In this document: positions 37,311 through 46,372 of the stretch, piece by piece
How positions within the stretch are numbered: position 1 is the first letter of the stretch
Layout: each line of letters begins with the position of its first letter
NCBI RefSeq assembly: GCF_003026215.1
Contig: NZ_PYOC01000002.1
Location: 682,001 to 746,000, forward strand
DNA length: 64,000 nt
Reading direction: 5' to 3'
DNA from: Photobacterium indicum
GTDB lineage: Bacteria > Pseudomonadota > Gammaproteobacteria > Enterobacterales > Vibrionaceae
Translations under genes and position numbers: made by a program
Notes under the pieces: model-generated
Told to the model about the DNA's origin: nothing
Databases searched by the model: none
Seen by the model: only the letters and a program-made list of their open reading frames with translations

Positions 37311-38210
37311 TCATTGGTACAACGGATTATCTGCTAGCTTTTGCTTCAAATACTCAATAAAGCAGCGTACTTTTAGCGGTACATATCGATTTTGAGGGTA
37401 AATGGCGTTAAATGGCAGAGGTTTTGATATATACCCTTCTAACACCATTGCTAATTTACCAGAGCGAATATGCTCATCCACCATCCATACAGGTAACTGC
37501 GCAATACCTGCGCCATCAAGTACCAACTGTAATATCACATCACCATTATCACACCGAAAACTGCCTGTCACGGGTACAGACATATTGTTATTCTCCTGCT
37601 CAAAATGCCAAATATTGATCGACTTCAACATCGAGTAAACGATGCAATTGTGATTTTTCAACTCATCTGGATTCTGAGGTTTCGTATTTTTCTGAAGATA
37701 TTCAGGAGATGCAACCACAACCAATGGGTTATTGAATAAGTGTCTTGCCACAAGAGTAGAATCTTCCAATTGCTTGGCTCGTATCGCGACATCTACACCA
37801 TCGGCTATCAAGTCAATATGCTTATCATTTAGCATCAGATCAACTTTGATCTCTGGGTAAGCATTTAAGAATTCAACTAAAATGGGAGCCATAAACTGGC
37901 GGCCAAATACAACGGGGGCTGCAACACGTAACACCCCCGATGGCAAAGCAATTTGTGAACGCACTTGGGCTTCCGCTTCATCGAGCTCACTGAGAATAAT
38001 CACGCAGTTTTCATAATAATCAGCCCCGACTTCGGTTAAAGACAGTTCTCGACTGGTGCGCGACAATAATTTCGCTCCTAATTTTTTTTCTAATGCTGCA
38101 ACCTTCTTACTGATGGTCGCTTGGGTGGTATCTTGCTCTCTTGCTGCCGCTGAAAAGCTGCCCATTTGCACCACTCGCACAAAAGCTCGCATCGCACTCA
38201 GCTGATCCAT
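37311..38210 (-). CDS. LysR-family regulator, divergent to OYE gene
   Basis: A 299-residue LTTR with an N-terminal winged helix (GSFSAAAREQDTTQATISKKVAALEKKLGAKLL) and an effector-binding domain from about residue 88. AGGAGGG precedes the start. It faces an old-yellow-enzyme gene across about 155 bases and is the likely regulator of that gene, possibly also of the convergent peroxiredoxin operon. The ligand is unknown; LTTRs next to OYEs often respond to electrophiles. Confidence 0.85.
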   Translation of the reverse strand: MDQLSAMRAFVRVVQMGSFSAAAREQDTTQATISKKVAALEKKLGAKLLSRTSRELSLTEVGADYYENCVIILSELDEAEAQVRSQIALPSGVLRVAAPVVFGRQFMAPILVEFLNAYPEIKVDLMLNDKHIDLIADGVDVAIRAKQLEDSTLVARHLFNNPLVVVASPEYLQKNTKPQNPDELKNHNCIVYSMLKSINIWHFEQENNNMSVPVTGSFRCDNGDVILQLVLDGAGIAQLPVWMVDEHIRSGKLAMVLEGYISKPLPFNAIYPQNRYVPLKVRCFIEYLKQKLADNPLYQ

Positions 38211-38366
38211 ATGCCCTCCTGATTAAATTTCTAAGGCCAATTATACTCAATTATCACCAAGCTATTCTATATTGGAATACATGGTGTTCTATTTCCCTTA
38301 GTTCTATTCGCTTCTTTGGCGATTTATAGTTTGAACATCTTTCAAAGCATACTTTTGGAGTTACCG

Positions 38367-39404
38367 ATGACTCATAACATCTTATTCGAACCATACCAAC
38401 TAAATCAGAATATGACGTTAAAGAATCGCATAGTGATGGCCCCTATGAACCGTAGCATGGCTGATGATAACTTTATTCCGACATCAGCAATGGCAGACTA
38501 TTATGCTCGCCGAGCTGATACAGGACTAATCATCACTGAATCCTTGATGATTTCGACAACAGCTCAAGGCTATCCAAATACACCTGCGATTTATTCACCT
38601 GAGCAAGTAGAGGGTTGGAAAGCAGTAACAGAAAAGGTTCATCGTAATGGCGGAAAAATCTTTGCTCAGATATGGCATACAGGTCGAGTATCCCATCCTA
38701 TTTATTTAAACGGTGAGAAGCCTCTAGCTCCTTCAGCCGTTCCCCTAAAGGGGCGCGTTCCACGTACAACAGATTTACAGTATGAAACACCAAGAGCAAT
38801 GACAAGCGAAGAAATTGAGAAAATAATCTCAGATTTTACTCATGCAGCTGCAAATGCCAAAAAAGCGGGATTTGACGGTGTTGAGATCCACGCGGCCAAC
38901 GGATATCTGCTTGACCAATTCTTGCACTGGGATACGAACCGTCGTACTGATGAATGGGGCGGTACACCAGAAAACATGAGCCGTATACTATTTGAAGTTA
39001 TTAGAAAGGTAAAAAAAGAAATTGGACATGTCGGTGTGCGACTTTCACCTACCGCATACTTGCATTTAGATCATGATGAACGTGATATTCACGTGTCCGA
39101 TTATGTACTCAAACATTTAACCGAATATGACTTAGCTTATGTTCACACCGGAATGTTCGAAGACAATTATCAGCCACATTTGAATGCTACCGTAACCCAA
39201 TATATAAAACGACTATACAAAGGGACTGTTATTGCATGTGGTGGATATAGTGCTGATACGGGGGGCAAAGCGCTTATTGATGGAGATGCAGATTTAGTCG
39301 CAATTGGTCGTCCATTGATCGCAAACCCTGATTATGTAATAAAAGTTCGCCAACAGCTACCTTTGGTCTCATACGACGTTAAGATGCTAAACCAGCTTTT
39401 TTAA
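38367..39404 (+). CDS. Old yellow enzyme / NemA-like ene-reductase
   Basis: A 345-residue FMN-dependent ene-reductase of the OYE family (NemA/OYE1 class), which reduces activated C=C bonds and nitro compounds with NAD(P)H. Visible motifs are the FMN-site IVMAPMNRSMAD, QIWHTGRVSHP, and the substrate-binding pair in GVEIHAANGYLLDQFL (His/Asn), followed by NRRTDEWGGTPENMSR and IAIGRPLIANP-like phosphate binding (VAIGRPLIANPDYV). TTGGAG lies 6 bases before the ATG at 38367; the longer frame to 38316 has none. It is divergent from a LysR gene. Confidence 0.92.
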   Translation: MTHNILFEPYQLNQNMTLKNRIVMAPMNRSMADDNFIPTSAMADYYARRADTGLIITESLMISTTAQGYPNTPAIYSPEQVEGWKAVTEKVHRNGGKIFAQIWHTGRVSHPIYLNGEKPLAPSAVPLKGRVPRTTDLQYETPRAMTSEEIEKIISDFTHAAANAKKAGFDGVEIHAANGYLLDQFLHWDTNRRTDEWGGTPENMSRILFEVIRKVKKEIGHVGVRLSPTAYLHLDHDERDIHVSDYVLKHLTEYDLAYVHTGMFEDNYQPHLNATVTQYIKRLYKGTVIACGGYSADTGGKALIDGDADLVAIGRPLIANPDYVIKVRQQLPLVSYDVKMLNQLF

Positions 39405-39612
39405 GATACTGAAAAGCCACGATTCAAACTCAATTGTTGCTGCGTATTTGTGGTTCTGCTTCTTAGAGCCACTAATTTTCTAACCATTTTGAGAAAACAG
39501 GTCGTTACTTCTATTTGGTCAACAAACTGTGGGGAAATTTTTGTTTCCAATTTTTTCGATAAACAATATCATCATCGCAATCATCATAGATATAGATTTA
39601 AAATGAAATTCA

Positions 39613-40275
39613 ATGACATATAAAATACAGGATACAAACCAATGGTTACGCGCAGAACATTTCAAGTTCTACCAAGATTTCACTCATCCTTGGTATAACA
39701 TCTGTTCAAACATCGATGTTACTGAGCTATATCATTATTGTAAGCAGCACGGTCATCGTTTTTTCCATGCTTACCTTTACCTAACTCAACAAGCCCTTAA
39801 CCAATTTGAGCCGATGGCATATCGCATTGTAGAGGATGAAGTACGCATCTATTCACCAATGTGTGTCAGCGTCGCCTTGCTCGCTAATGACGATACGGTA
39901 AGATTTTGCGACCTCCCCTATGCGTCTATTTTTAAACAATTCACCCAGAGTGCGACTAAAACTGAAATAAGAATAAAAAACTCGCCGTTTATTATGGAAC
40001 AGTTTATTGGCCAAGAAATACGTCAAGATACTATCCATATGACAGTACTACCCTGGGTTGATTTCACCAGCATGACGCACGCAAGAGACACCAAACATCC
40101 AGACAGTATTCCCAAAATGGCGTTAGGAAAATTAACTCAAAATGGTGATCGCATGAGAATGCCTCTTTCGATAGAAGTACACCACGGGATGATGGATGGT
40201 CTTCATGTCGGCCAATTCATTAATATCTTACAAGTATTATTCAATCAGCCATCGTTGTTAGATTTAAACAGTTAA
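39613..40275 (+). CDS. Chloramphenicol acetyltransferase (type A)-like
   Basis: A 220-residue trimeric CAT-family enzyme that acetylates the 3-hydroxyl of chloramphenicol with acetyl-CoA. The catalytic motif EVHHGMMDGLHVGQF (His190/191 and Asp195) and the N-terminal HPWYNICSNIDVT-like region match classical CATs, and the length is normal. It may be an intrinsic chromosomal cat as found in several vibrios, since no IS or integron flanks it closely. The start has little Shine-Dalgarno. A hairpin follows the stop. The true substrate could be another hydroxylated compound. Confidence 0.88.
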   Translation: MTYKIQDTNQWLRAEHFKFYQDFTHPWYNICSNIDVTELYHYCKQHGHRFFHAYLYLTQQALNQFEPMAYRIVEDEVRIYSPMCVSVALLANDDTVRFCDLPYASIFKQFTQSATKTEIRIKNSPFIMEQFIGQEIRQDTIHMTVLPWVDFTSMTHARDTKHPDSIPKMALGKLTQNGDRMRMPLSIEVHHGMMDGLHVGQFINILQVLFNQPSLLDLNS

Positions 40276-40283
40276 ATGGGTAA

Positions 40284-40307
40284 AAAGGCCGCCAGTTGGC
40301 AGCCTTT
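40284..40307 (-). terminator. Terminator between cat and the small ORF
   Basis: AAAGGCCGCC pairs with GGCAGCCTTT with one mismatch. The A-run on the left gives Us on the minus strand, so it mainly ends the 51-residue ORF and secondarily cat. Confidence 0.75.
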
Positions 40308-40328
40308 CGAAAAATCGCAGTTAAAATA

Positions 40329-40484
40329 TTATTTTTCGTTTCTACATCCATACTTATCGCAAGTAACTTTTTCTGTTGAGGCTACCCAATGCTTTGAGCG
40401 TACTTTTGTGTTAATTCGGCATCCTGTAGTTCCACCTTTAGTACCTTTATGTACGATACCTGTAGGGGTGTGTTTTACAGTCAT
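40329..40484 (-). CDS. 51-residue conserved-looking small protein
   Basis: The ORF starts MTVKHTPTGIVHKGTKGGTT and ends KVTCDKYGCRNEK. It is hydrophilic and basic with three cysteines (residues 22, 42, 47), the last two spaced CxxxxC. AAGGA lies 7 bases before the ATG and a terminator follows the stop, so it has the signs of a real gene. The composition suggests a small cytoplasmic metal- or nucleic-acid-binding protein, but I cannot name a family. Confidence 0.65.
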   Translation of the reverse strand: MTVKHTPTGIVHKGTKGGTTGCRINTKVRSKHWVASTEKVTCDKYGCRNEK

Positions 40485-40505
40485 TTTTTAATCCTTTTGG
40501 GTGAT

Positions 40506-40527
40506 TAGGGCGTGTTGACGTTTCAAA
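40506..40527. repeat. IS/MITE terminal repeat copy
   Basis: The sequence contains GGGCGTGTTGACGTTTCAA, identical over 19 bases to each arm of the inverted repeat at 56032-56089, preceded by TTA. It abuts the truncated tnsA relic exactly where that relic loses similarity to the copy at 47 kb, marking an insertion or deletion junction. Confidence 0.75.
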
Positions 40528-40693
40528 CTATAACGATATAAATAAAGCCTTCAGGCAGGGCAATAAAAGACCTTATCGATAATGAATATTCGAGGTGAAA
40601 GTAAGTATCAAACTCAAGGTATGACTCAACAATCGTGACTTGATTCATTTTAGCACTGACAAACTTAAAAAGGTTCTTTTCGCGGGAGTGTTT
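40528..40693 (-). pseudogene. tnsA-like relic (left-flanking element)
   Basis: Read on the minus strand, about 55 codons (KHSREKNLFKFVSAKMNQVT, then VESYLEFDTYFHLEYS...) match the N-terminal part of the TnsA-like frame at 46829-47160 almost residue for residue. The match stops after GFIY, where the IS-type repeat begins. It has no start codon of its own and lacks the Asp and Lys catalytic residues. It is the end fragment of a second Tn7-like element, placed just left of the one reaching to ffs. Confidence 0.82.
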
Positions 40694-40707
40694 TTACTTA
40701 TGCAGAG

Positions 40708-40753
40708 TTATGGTGCAATCACCAAACATATTGCTTGCAACATAAGCTGACAT
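40708..40753. repeat. Back-to-back Tn7-like end motifs
   Basis: TTGCACCATAA on the minus strand (40708-40718) points left into the tnsA relic. TTGCAACATAAGCTGACAT on the plus strand (40735-40753) points right and is identical at 18 of 19 positions to the inward-facing motif at 47229-47247. The two outer ends would be separated by about five bases. They resemble TnsB-binding ends of two adjacent elements. Confidence 0.65.
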
Positions 40754-40935
40754 AGTGCAATGAACCTATCAGCAAGTTAACACAATTTGAGCACCTCGTT
40801 ATATATCTATGTGGAGAGTGATTTCGCATAGGTGCTTTAGGTTACCTAATTCAACACGAATTAAACGCGTAATATCAAAATTTGGAGCTGCAAAATCCCA
40901 CTCAATTGTGGCTTTTATCCTCATATCTAAAAAGC

Positions 40936-40970
40936 AAAAAACTCCCCAGCACGAAGTACCAGAGAGTTTT
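40936..40970 (-). terminator. Terminator of the BCCT gene
   Basis: AAAACTC (40938-40944) and GAGTTTT (40964-40970) flank a GC-containing loop, with further As on the left giving a minus-strand U-run. Confidence 0.7.
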
Positions 40971-41011
40971 ACTGTAAACCTAATTATTAATCTAACGACT
41001 AACTAACGTGA

Positions 41012-42616
41012 TTAGTTAACTTGGTTAGTCGATACCTGAGGTTTATTAACTTCCGTCAACAGCCCTTTAAACAGGCTCACACTGCCTAACAGAAGAATAA
41101 TAGTAAACGGCATTGCTGCAATAATGGTGATTGATTGCAGAGCTTGAATAGATTGAGTGCCACCAATCCACAACATAACCATTGCGATAGCACCAGAGAT
41201 AACAGCCCAAACTACCTTTTGTTTCACTGGTACTTCTAACTTACCACCTGCGGTCATACCATCAATAACGATAGAGCCTGAATCTAACGTTGTTACAAAG
41301 AAAACGATAATCAGTGCTACAGCAATAAAGGATAGAATATCCCCGAACGGGTAAGCATCTAGCATATGGAACAAGCTTAGAGAGACATCGGTAATCCCTT
41401 GATCTACACCTAATTTCCCAACTTTATCTATTACTTGTTGAATAGCAACGCCACCGAAGATTGACATCCAAGCCGTTGTTACCATTGTCGGAATAAGCAT
41501 TACACAAAGAAGGAATTCGCGAACGGTGCGTCCTTTAGATATACGAGCTACAAACATACCAAAGAAAGGTGCATACGCAACCCACCACGCCCAATAGAAC
41601 ACAGTCCAACCATGCAACCACGTTGTATCATCACGACCCGAGGTTTGACTTAACGGAATAATGTTTTTTACATAACCCGTTACAGCAGTTACTAAGGAAT
41701 CCAATACTGTAGTGAAATTCAAAATAGCAATAAGGCCAAGGAATATAAATGCGATAACCATATTTAGGTTACTGAGAAACTTAACCCCGCCATCCATACC
41801 ACGCAGAACAGAAATAATGGCTAAGCCCATAATCAATACGATAATGGACTGTTGAAGGTAGATATTATTTTCCATTCCGAAAACATGGCTGATACCACTA
41901 GCCGCCTGTGTGCCCCCTAAACCAAGAGACGTTGCAAGGCCAAACAAAGTAACCAATACCGTTAAGATATCAATCACATCACCTGTTTTCCCCCAAACTC
42001 GATCACCTAATAATGGGTAAAACACAGAGCGCATTGAGAGTGGTAAGCCTTTATTGTAAACAAAGTAGGCAAGGCAAAGTGCTGTCATGCCATAGATAGC
42101 CCATGCATGTAAGCCCCAATGGAAGACGGTTGCGCCTAATGCCAGTTCACGACCCGCCTCTGTAAAAGGCTCAACATTAAGTGGAGTTCCAAACCAGTTG
42201 GTAAAGAACGCGGTTGGCTCTGCAACACCCCAGAAAATAAGTCCAATACCCATACCGGCAGCGAATAGCATCGAAATCCAAGATGCTTTTGAATAATCTG
42301 GCGTTGCGTTTTCACCACCTAAGCGAATTTTACCTAAAGGTGAAAAGGCTATAATAATGGCAAAGATTAATAAGATGTTGGCTCCCCACATAAAGAGGAA
42401 GTCAAAATTTGATAGCACAGCACCCTTAATGGAATCAATAGCTGCTTTTGCATCTGCTGGCGGTAATGCGAGAAGGGTGACAATGAAGAGAATAGATAAG
42501 CCGACTGAGGCTACGAAAACTGTGTTGTGGACATCCATGCCCCATTTACTGATGTTATCTTGACCAACTTGATAATCAGTAGAATCAATACTGTACTTTT
42601 TTGATTTAAAACCCAT
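41012..42616 (-). CDS. BCCT-family betaine/choline-type transporter
   Basis: A 534-residue, 12-helix secondary transporter of the betaine/carnitine/choline family, usually Na+- or H+-coupled and used for compatible solutes. Family motifs are AAGMGIGLIFWGVAEP (TM3), TVFHWGLHAWAIYGM (TM4), FYWAWWVAYAPFFGMFVARISKGRTVREF (TM8 tryptophan box and loop) and VTTLDSGSIVIDG. The substrate cannot be assigned by eye. Vibrionaceae carry several BCCTs for glycine betaine, proline and ectoine. It lies inside the proposed Tn7-like element and may be cargo. The Shine-Dalgarno is weak. Confidence 0.92.
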   Translation of the reverse strand: MGFKSKKYSIDSTDYQVGQDNISKWGMDVHNTVFVASVGLSILFIVTLLALPPADAKAAIDSIKGAVLSNFDFLFMWGANILLIFAIIIAFSPLGKIRLGGENATPDYSKASWISMLFAAGMGIGLIFWGVAEPTAFFTNWFGTPLNVEPFTEAGRELALGATVFHWGLHAWAIYGMTALCLAYFVYNKGLPLSMRSVFYPLLGDRVWGKTGDVIDILTVLVTLFGLATSLGLGGTQAASGISHVFGMENNIYLQQSIIVLIMGLAIISVLRGMDGGVKFLSNLNMVIAFIFLGLIAILNFTTVLDSLVTAVTGYVKNIIPLSQTSGRDDTTWLHGWTVFYWAWWVAYAPFFGMFVARISKGRTVREFLLCVMLIPTMVTTAWMSIFGGVAIQQVIDKVGKLGVDQGITDVSLSLFHMLDAYPFGDILSFIAVALIIVFFVTTLDSGSIVIDGMTAGGKLEVPVKQKVVWAVISGAIAMVMLWIGGTQSIQALQSITIIAAMPFTIILLLGSVSLFKGLLTEVNKPQVSTNQVN

Positions 42617-42906
42617 AAATTATGATGTTCACATACCCGAATCAACGAATACAAGGACCAACTCCATATCCAATTACTACTTGATTGGCTAGCCGCACCA
42701 TATAAACAAACATGATGAAAACCACCGCCGTAGGTGATTAATGGCTTTTTGCTCAATCCCAAGCGGCGTATTGTAACACAAAATGGCGCTGCCTGATTAG
42801 ATGTTAACCAATAGCCTTTCCCTTCTCTGTCTGCAAAAAAGGGAAAGGCTATGGGAGAATTGCGAAACCATGGGCTTCGCAATCAAAAAAACTGACAGAA
42901 ATATTT

Positions 42907-43110
42907 TTAATTGTTGCTGGAATCAACGCAATTGAAATCTGGCTTATATGGGCAATCTCGGTTAAAGCATTGATAGACAAAACCGACAGGTTGAGCTTCA
43001 TAAGAATGAATATGAGGAGAGCCTTCAGCGATGAAAACACGATTCATCTTGGCACTAACAAATTTATATAGATTATTTACACGGGAGTGCTTGAGATTAC
43101 GCTTATACAT
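42907..43110 (-). pseudogene. tnsA-like relic with internal deletion
   Basis: From the ATG at 43110 the frame reads MYKRNLKHSRVNNLYKFVSA, then KMNRVFIAEG, matching the TnsA-like start at 47160. It next jumps to EAQPVGFVYQCFNRDCPYKP followed by DF, and stops at 42907. About 15 residues containing the first catalytic Glu (ESYLE in the other copy) are missing and the C-terminal half is gone. It is a dead copy left within the island, probably from an older insertion at the same site. Confidence 0.75.
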
Positions 43111-43275
43111 GACGCAAACTTTTTGCAGTAAAACCACATAAAAAAGCAGCCATAATGCGTAAATACGCATGAAGATAGCGTGTTTTTTCCATCACTAGGG
43201 GGATGGGAACATTTATTGCCAATGAAGAGCTAGTATAGATATAATCGATATTTCGTTGCCCTTGAGTTGTTAAAC

Positions 43276-44157
43276 ATGAAAGCTATTGCCGAACGAAATA
43301 GAGCATTTGCTGTTCTTTTCTTAGTTTTGTTAATATCGGTTTTCACAGCATACCACTACCCATATGCAACTCCGAATGCTGTGGATATTGTACTTGAAAT
43401 TACAAATGTTTCGGCGTTTATCTACTTATTGCTTACTTTTGAACAGCTTAGGGAAGACTCAGGCATCTATAAAGTTCTCTTCCTATCTATGTCTTTACTG
43501 GTTGTAGGAAATAGTATTGATCTCTTGGACGAATTTTTTGTAATTGATGGTATTTTGGATATAACAGAAGATATTGTTAAATCATTGGGCTTTATTCTAT
43601 TTATCTTCGCCTGTATACACTGGGTAAAACATCATAAACAGCAATTGGCTCATATGAGGCACTTAGCCGAAATCGACTCATTAACGGGCGTTCCAAATCG
43701 CAGAACATTCCTGAAGCTAACAGCAGAGTACTTTGAATTAAATGAAAAAGATTCTCTTCATGTGAGTCTATTCGTAATAGACGTTGATGATTTTAAAGAT
43801 ATTAATGACACCTATGGTCACCCATTTGGCGATGAAATTCTGATTGAGATTGCTAACACCATAAAACTTGCATTACGCAAAGGGGATTATGTCGCCAGAC
43901 TAGGTGGGGAAGAGTTTGTGGTGTTTTTGAAAGATGCTGACAGTGAGGAAGCAACTGTTACTGCGGAAAGAATACGTCTAAACGTCCAAAATTTGAATAT
44001 CTATCATAATTACAAGTATGTGAAATGTACGGTCAGTATAGGGATTTCAACGTCTAGCAGGCATTTGTTAGGATTTGAAGAGCTATATCATCGAGCGGAT
44101 GAAGCTATGTACAAGGCAAAGTCATTGGGTAAAAACTGCTATTGTTCATATACTTAA
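43276..44157 (+). CDS. Membrane diguanylate cyclase (GGDEF)
   Basis: A 293-residue protein with about four to five N-terminal helices (about 9-120) and a C-terminal GGDEF domain (about 130-290). The active-site motif is RLGGEEF, preceded at the right spacing by an inhibitory-site RxxD (RKGDYVARLGGEEF), and VFVIDVDDFKDINDTYGH-type metal and substrate residues (FVIDVDDFKDINDTYGH) are intact. It should make c-di-GMP from GTP under product inhibition. No known sensor domain fits the membrane part. The ATG at 43276 is preferred to the TTG at 43267. Located inside the proposed Tn7-like element. Confidence 0.9.
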   Translation: MKAIAERNRAFAVLFLVLLISVFTAYHYPYATPNAVDIVLEITNVSAFIYLLLTFEQLREDSGIYKVLFLSMSLLVVGNSIDLLDEFFVIDGILDITEDIVKSLGFILFIFACIHWVKHHKQQLAHMRHLAEIDSLTGVPNRRTFLKLTAEYFELNEKDSLHVSLFVIDVDDFKDINDTYGHPFGDEILIEIANTIKLALRKGDYVARLGGEEFVVFLKDADSEEATVTAERIRLNVQNLNIYHNYKYVKCTVSIGISTSSRHLLGFEELYHRADEAMYKAKSLGKNCYCSYT

Positions 44158-44413
44158 TGCATTTCCTCATATGCATTGGACAAATCAGCAAGTGAATATT
44201 TATGCAAATATAAGTCTCTTAAGTGGCAGTTGAAAATTGCTCATAACTGGAAGAAAGTGCGCATTACCTTCTCCCTACTTGAAATGAGAATATGTAAGGA
44301 AAACCCAAAACGAGACCTAACAGCCTAAATCTCGCTAAATTATAAAGGGGAAAAATGTATGGTACGCCCCTGATAGTGATAAAATCTCCGCATCAGAATT
44401 AACGAGAAACTCT
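44158..44413. other. Short intergenic
   Basis: AT-rich sequence between the diguanylate cyclase and the 112-residue ORF. No structure recognised. Confidence 0.3.
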
Positions 44414-44752
44414 ATGTTTATCCATCATGTTAACGGCATCGACTGGCTGGTGATTACAGCTTTTGAAGAACTGAAAACTATATTTATCGAAGAAGCCGGT
44501 GCGATCCCCTTTTGCTTCTCTACCGCCAGCGAATTGAACCTGATTGATCAAGCCAAGCGCACTTATGGATATTTGCCTACACTCAGCGGCGTAATCACCG
44601 ATACCGGCACTTTTCAAAGCCAAGATAACGAAGAAGATTTGAACCCACAGCTTGCCTGCCTAGTTGAGGGGCGTGGTCGGGTGTTTATCTATTACGGCGG
44701 CTTTGTTGCTTTTGTGGATGACGAGCAAACCTTTATTACCCGAATGGACTGA
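44414..44752 (+). CDS. Hypothetical 112-residue protein
   Basis: An acidic soluble protein starting MFIHHVNGIDWLVITAFEEL and ending YGGFVAFVDDEQTFITRMD. It has no signal, membrane segment or repeated motif. GAGAAA lies near the start. I do not recognise a family. Base composition (GC-richer than the flanking DNA) and the absence of neighbours on the same strand suggest an acquired gene, fitting cargo of the Tn7-like island. Confidence 0.55.
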   Translation: MFIHHVNGIDWLVITAFEELKTIFIEEAGAIPFCFSTASELNLIDQAKRTYGYLPTLSGVITDTGTFQSQDNEEDLNPQLACLVEGRGRVFIYYGGFVAFVDDEQTFITRMD

Positions 44753-45439
44753 AAATTATTCAGTAAGTTGAAATCGGCGAATTGGCATCCCTAGCCGTTC
44801 ATCCGCAAGCGTTTCGTTTATTAACAGGGTGCGAATTGAATGGAGCCGGATCCTAGCTTCAATAAGAAAAGCAATGCTGCGGTTAACTGGCTAGCTGTAT
44901 CCCTAGCAAGGAATGAGGCATAAATTTGTTAGAGAAAAGGCCACGGACGTGACCTTTTTGCTTGTTTATCCGCGAGGCGCATTACGGGCGTTTGAGTGTG
45001 ATTACCGAGGGACTTTGTCGTTCCAGCATGCCAGTTCACAGATTGAGTACTCAACTAATAACCTTCGCTATGTATGGGAGAGGAATAAAGTGTCATACCA
45101 AATCACCATGTTGCTAACACGGTTTGGGACATCTATATCTTATTTGTTAGGCTCAATATCCTAAATTGATGCACTCAGATTAGAAAATGTATAGATATTG
45201 AGCATCAATAGAACTCGTACTTTCAGTCGTTTGTTTTGGTATAAAAATACTGATGCTTATTATCTTTAATTGCATCGGGTGATGCTATTAAGGATGAGAT
45301 TTTTGATTTTTACGTCAATAGGCTCACAATTTTCATCACTACGTTTTTTCTGTAGTAAACCATCCAGAAGTGCGTTTGCAGATACTGACCAGCATTATGT
45401 ACACATAACACCTCGAATAATAGGCTCGTTAATGCGACC
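44753..45439. other. Gene-poor stretch within the island
   Basis: Nearly 690 bases without a supportable gene. An 83-codon open frame at 44913-45164 has no ribosome site, signal or recognisable motif. GCTCAATATC (45151-45160) and GATATTGAGC (45194-45203) form an inverted repeat. The region is probably decayed coding or transposon DNA. Confidence 0.45.
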
Positions 45440-46216
45440 TTAACCAACTGAAATATTGAAAATTTCTCGTAAATAATAGGCTGTAAAATAGGCGAGTGCC
45501 GCTGCTGCCCCTCCAGTCAGAAGTGTACGTACTCCAGATAGAAAAACAGGCTTTGCCAGCGCAAGACTTTTAAGCATACCGATTAAGAAGAACATTGTAC
45601 CAGCAAGAAAAGCACTCATAGAAAATTGTTGGCTAACCTGCAAAGATGAAACGATATATGGCATCAAAGGTATTGCACCGACTGCAATGAATGACAGAAA
45701 AGTCACACAGGCAGATATAGAGGGATTTCGTGTGGTTTTGCCAATGCCATGTTCTTCCATAAGCATGATTTCAAGCCATATTCTTTTGTCGGCGGTTATT
45801 GTATCTACAATTATTTCAAGTAGCTCGCCCTTAAAACCTTTGGCTTTAAATATTTGCCTTATTTCTTCTCGTTCACCTTCGGGAACTTCTTCAATATGTC
45901 TTTCTTCTGACTGCTTGATGCTTTCAAAATATTCCTGCTCTGCTTTGCCAGATTCATAATTACTTATAGCCATGCTAAAGCCATCAGCAAATAGGTTTGC
46001 GAAGCCGAGTATCACCGCGACAGAAGATGGAAAACCGGCGCCAACAGAGCCAGAAACCACAGCAAATGTAGTTATGCACCCATCAATACCACCCAATACA
46101 GCGTCAGAAATATTTTGCCTTTGGGGCCCCCGAGATAAGCGCTCCCGAATCATCTCTGGTTGATGATCTCTTATAAGCTCCTCTTTTTTTGTTCTTTTCA
46201 TCCTAGAATACCGCAT
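45440..46216 (-). CDS. VIT1/CCC1-family metal transporter
   Basis: A 258-residue membrane protein of the VIT1/CCC1 family, which moves Fe2+ or Mn2+ out of the cytosol in exchange for protons. The first helix region SDAVLGGIDGCITTFAVVSG and the following FANLFADGFSMAISNYESGKAEQEY are signature segments. A cytoplasmic metal-binding helical stretch rich in Glu (EERHIEEVPEGEREEIRQIF) precedes three more helices. An in-frame ATG at 46201 is an alternative start; neither has a good ribosome site. Likely cargo of the Tn7-like element, giving iron or manganese tolerance. Confidence 0.85.
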   Translation of the reverse strand: MRYSRMKRTKKEELIRDHQPEMIRERLSRGPQRQNISDAVLGGIDGCITTFAVVSGSVGAGFPSSVAVILGFANLFADGFSMAISNYESGKAEQEYFESIKQSEERHIEEVPEGEREEIRQIFKAKGFKGELLEIIVDTITADKRIWLEIMLMEEHGIGKTTRNPSISACVTFLSFIAVGAIPLMPYIVSSLQVSQQFSMSAFLAGTMFFLIGMLKSLALAKPVFLSGVRTLLTGGAAAALAYFTAYYLREIFNISVG

Positions 46217-46372
46217 GTAATAAATCGTATTGACGTATTTGTCAGGCGCAACTCCAGAACTAATTGTGGCCTTAAAATCTGTGACTCGCTAGCTGAGGGT
46301 TTGAGTGATATTTTTTTTGGGGTATGTCTCGCAATTAAATTTCATTAAAACAAGAACAACCAGCAATACGCC

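Noticed and set aside
42511..42882. 123-codon minus-strand open frame upstream of the BCCT gene
   Set aside because: It overlaps the BCCT N-terminus in another frame and its composition (many Trp, Ser, Cys) is not gene-like. The DNA looks like the BCCT promoter region.
44913..45164. 83-codon plus-strand open frame
   Set aside because: No Shine-Dalgarno, no recognisable domain, in a decayed stretch.
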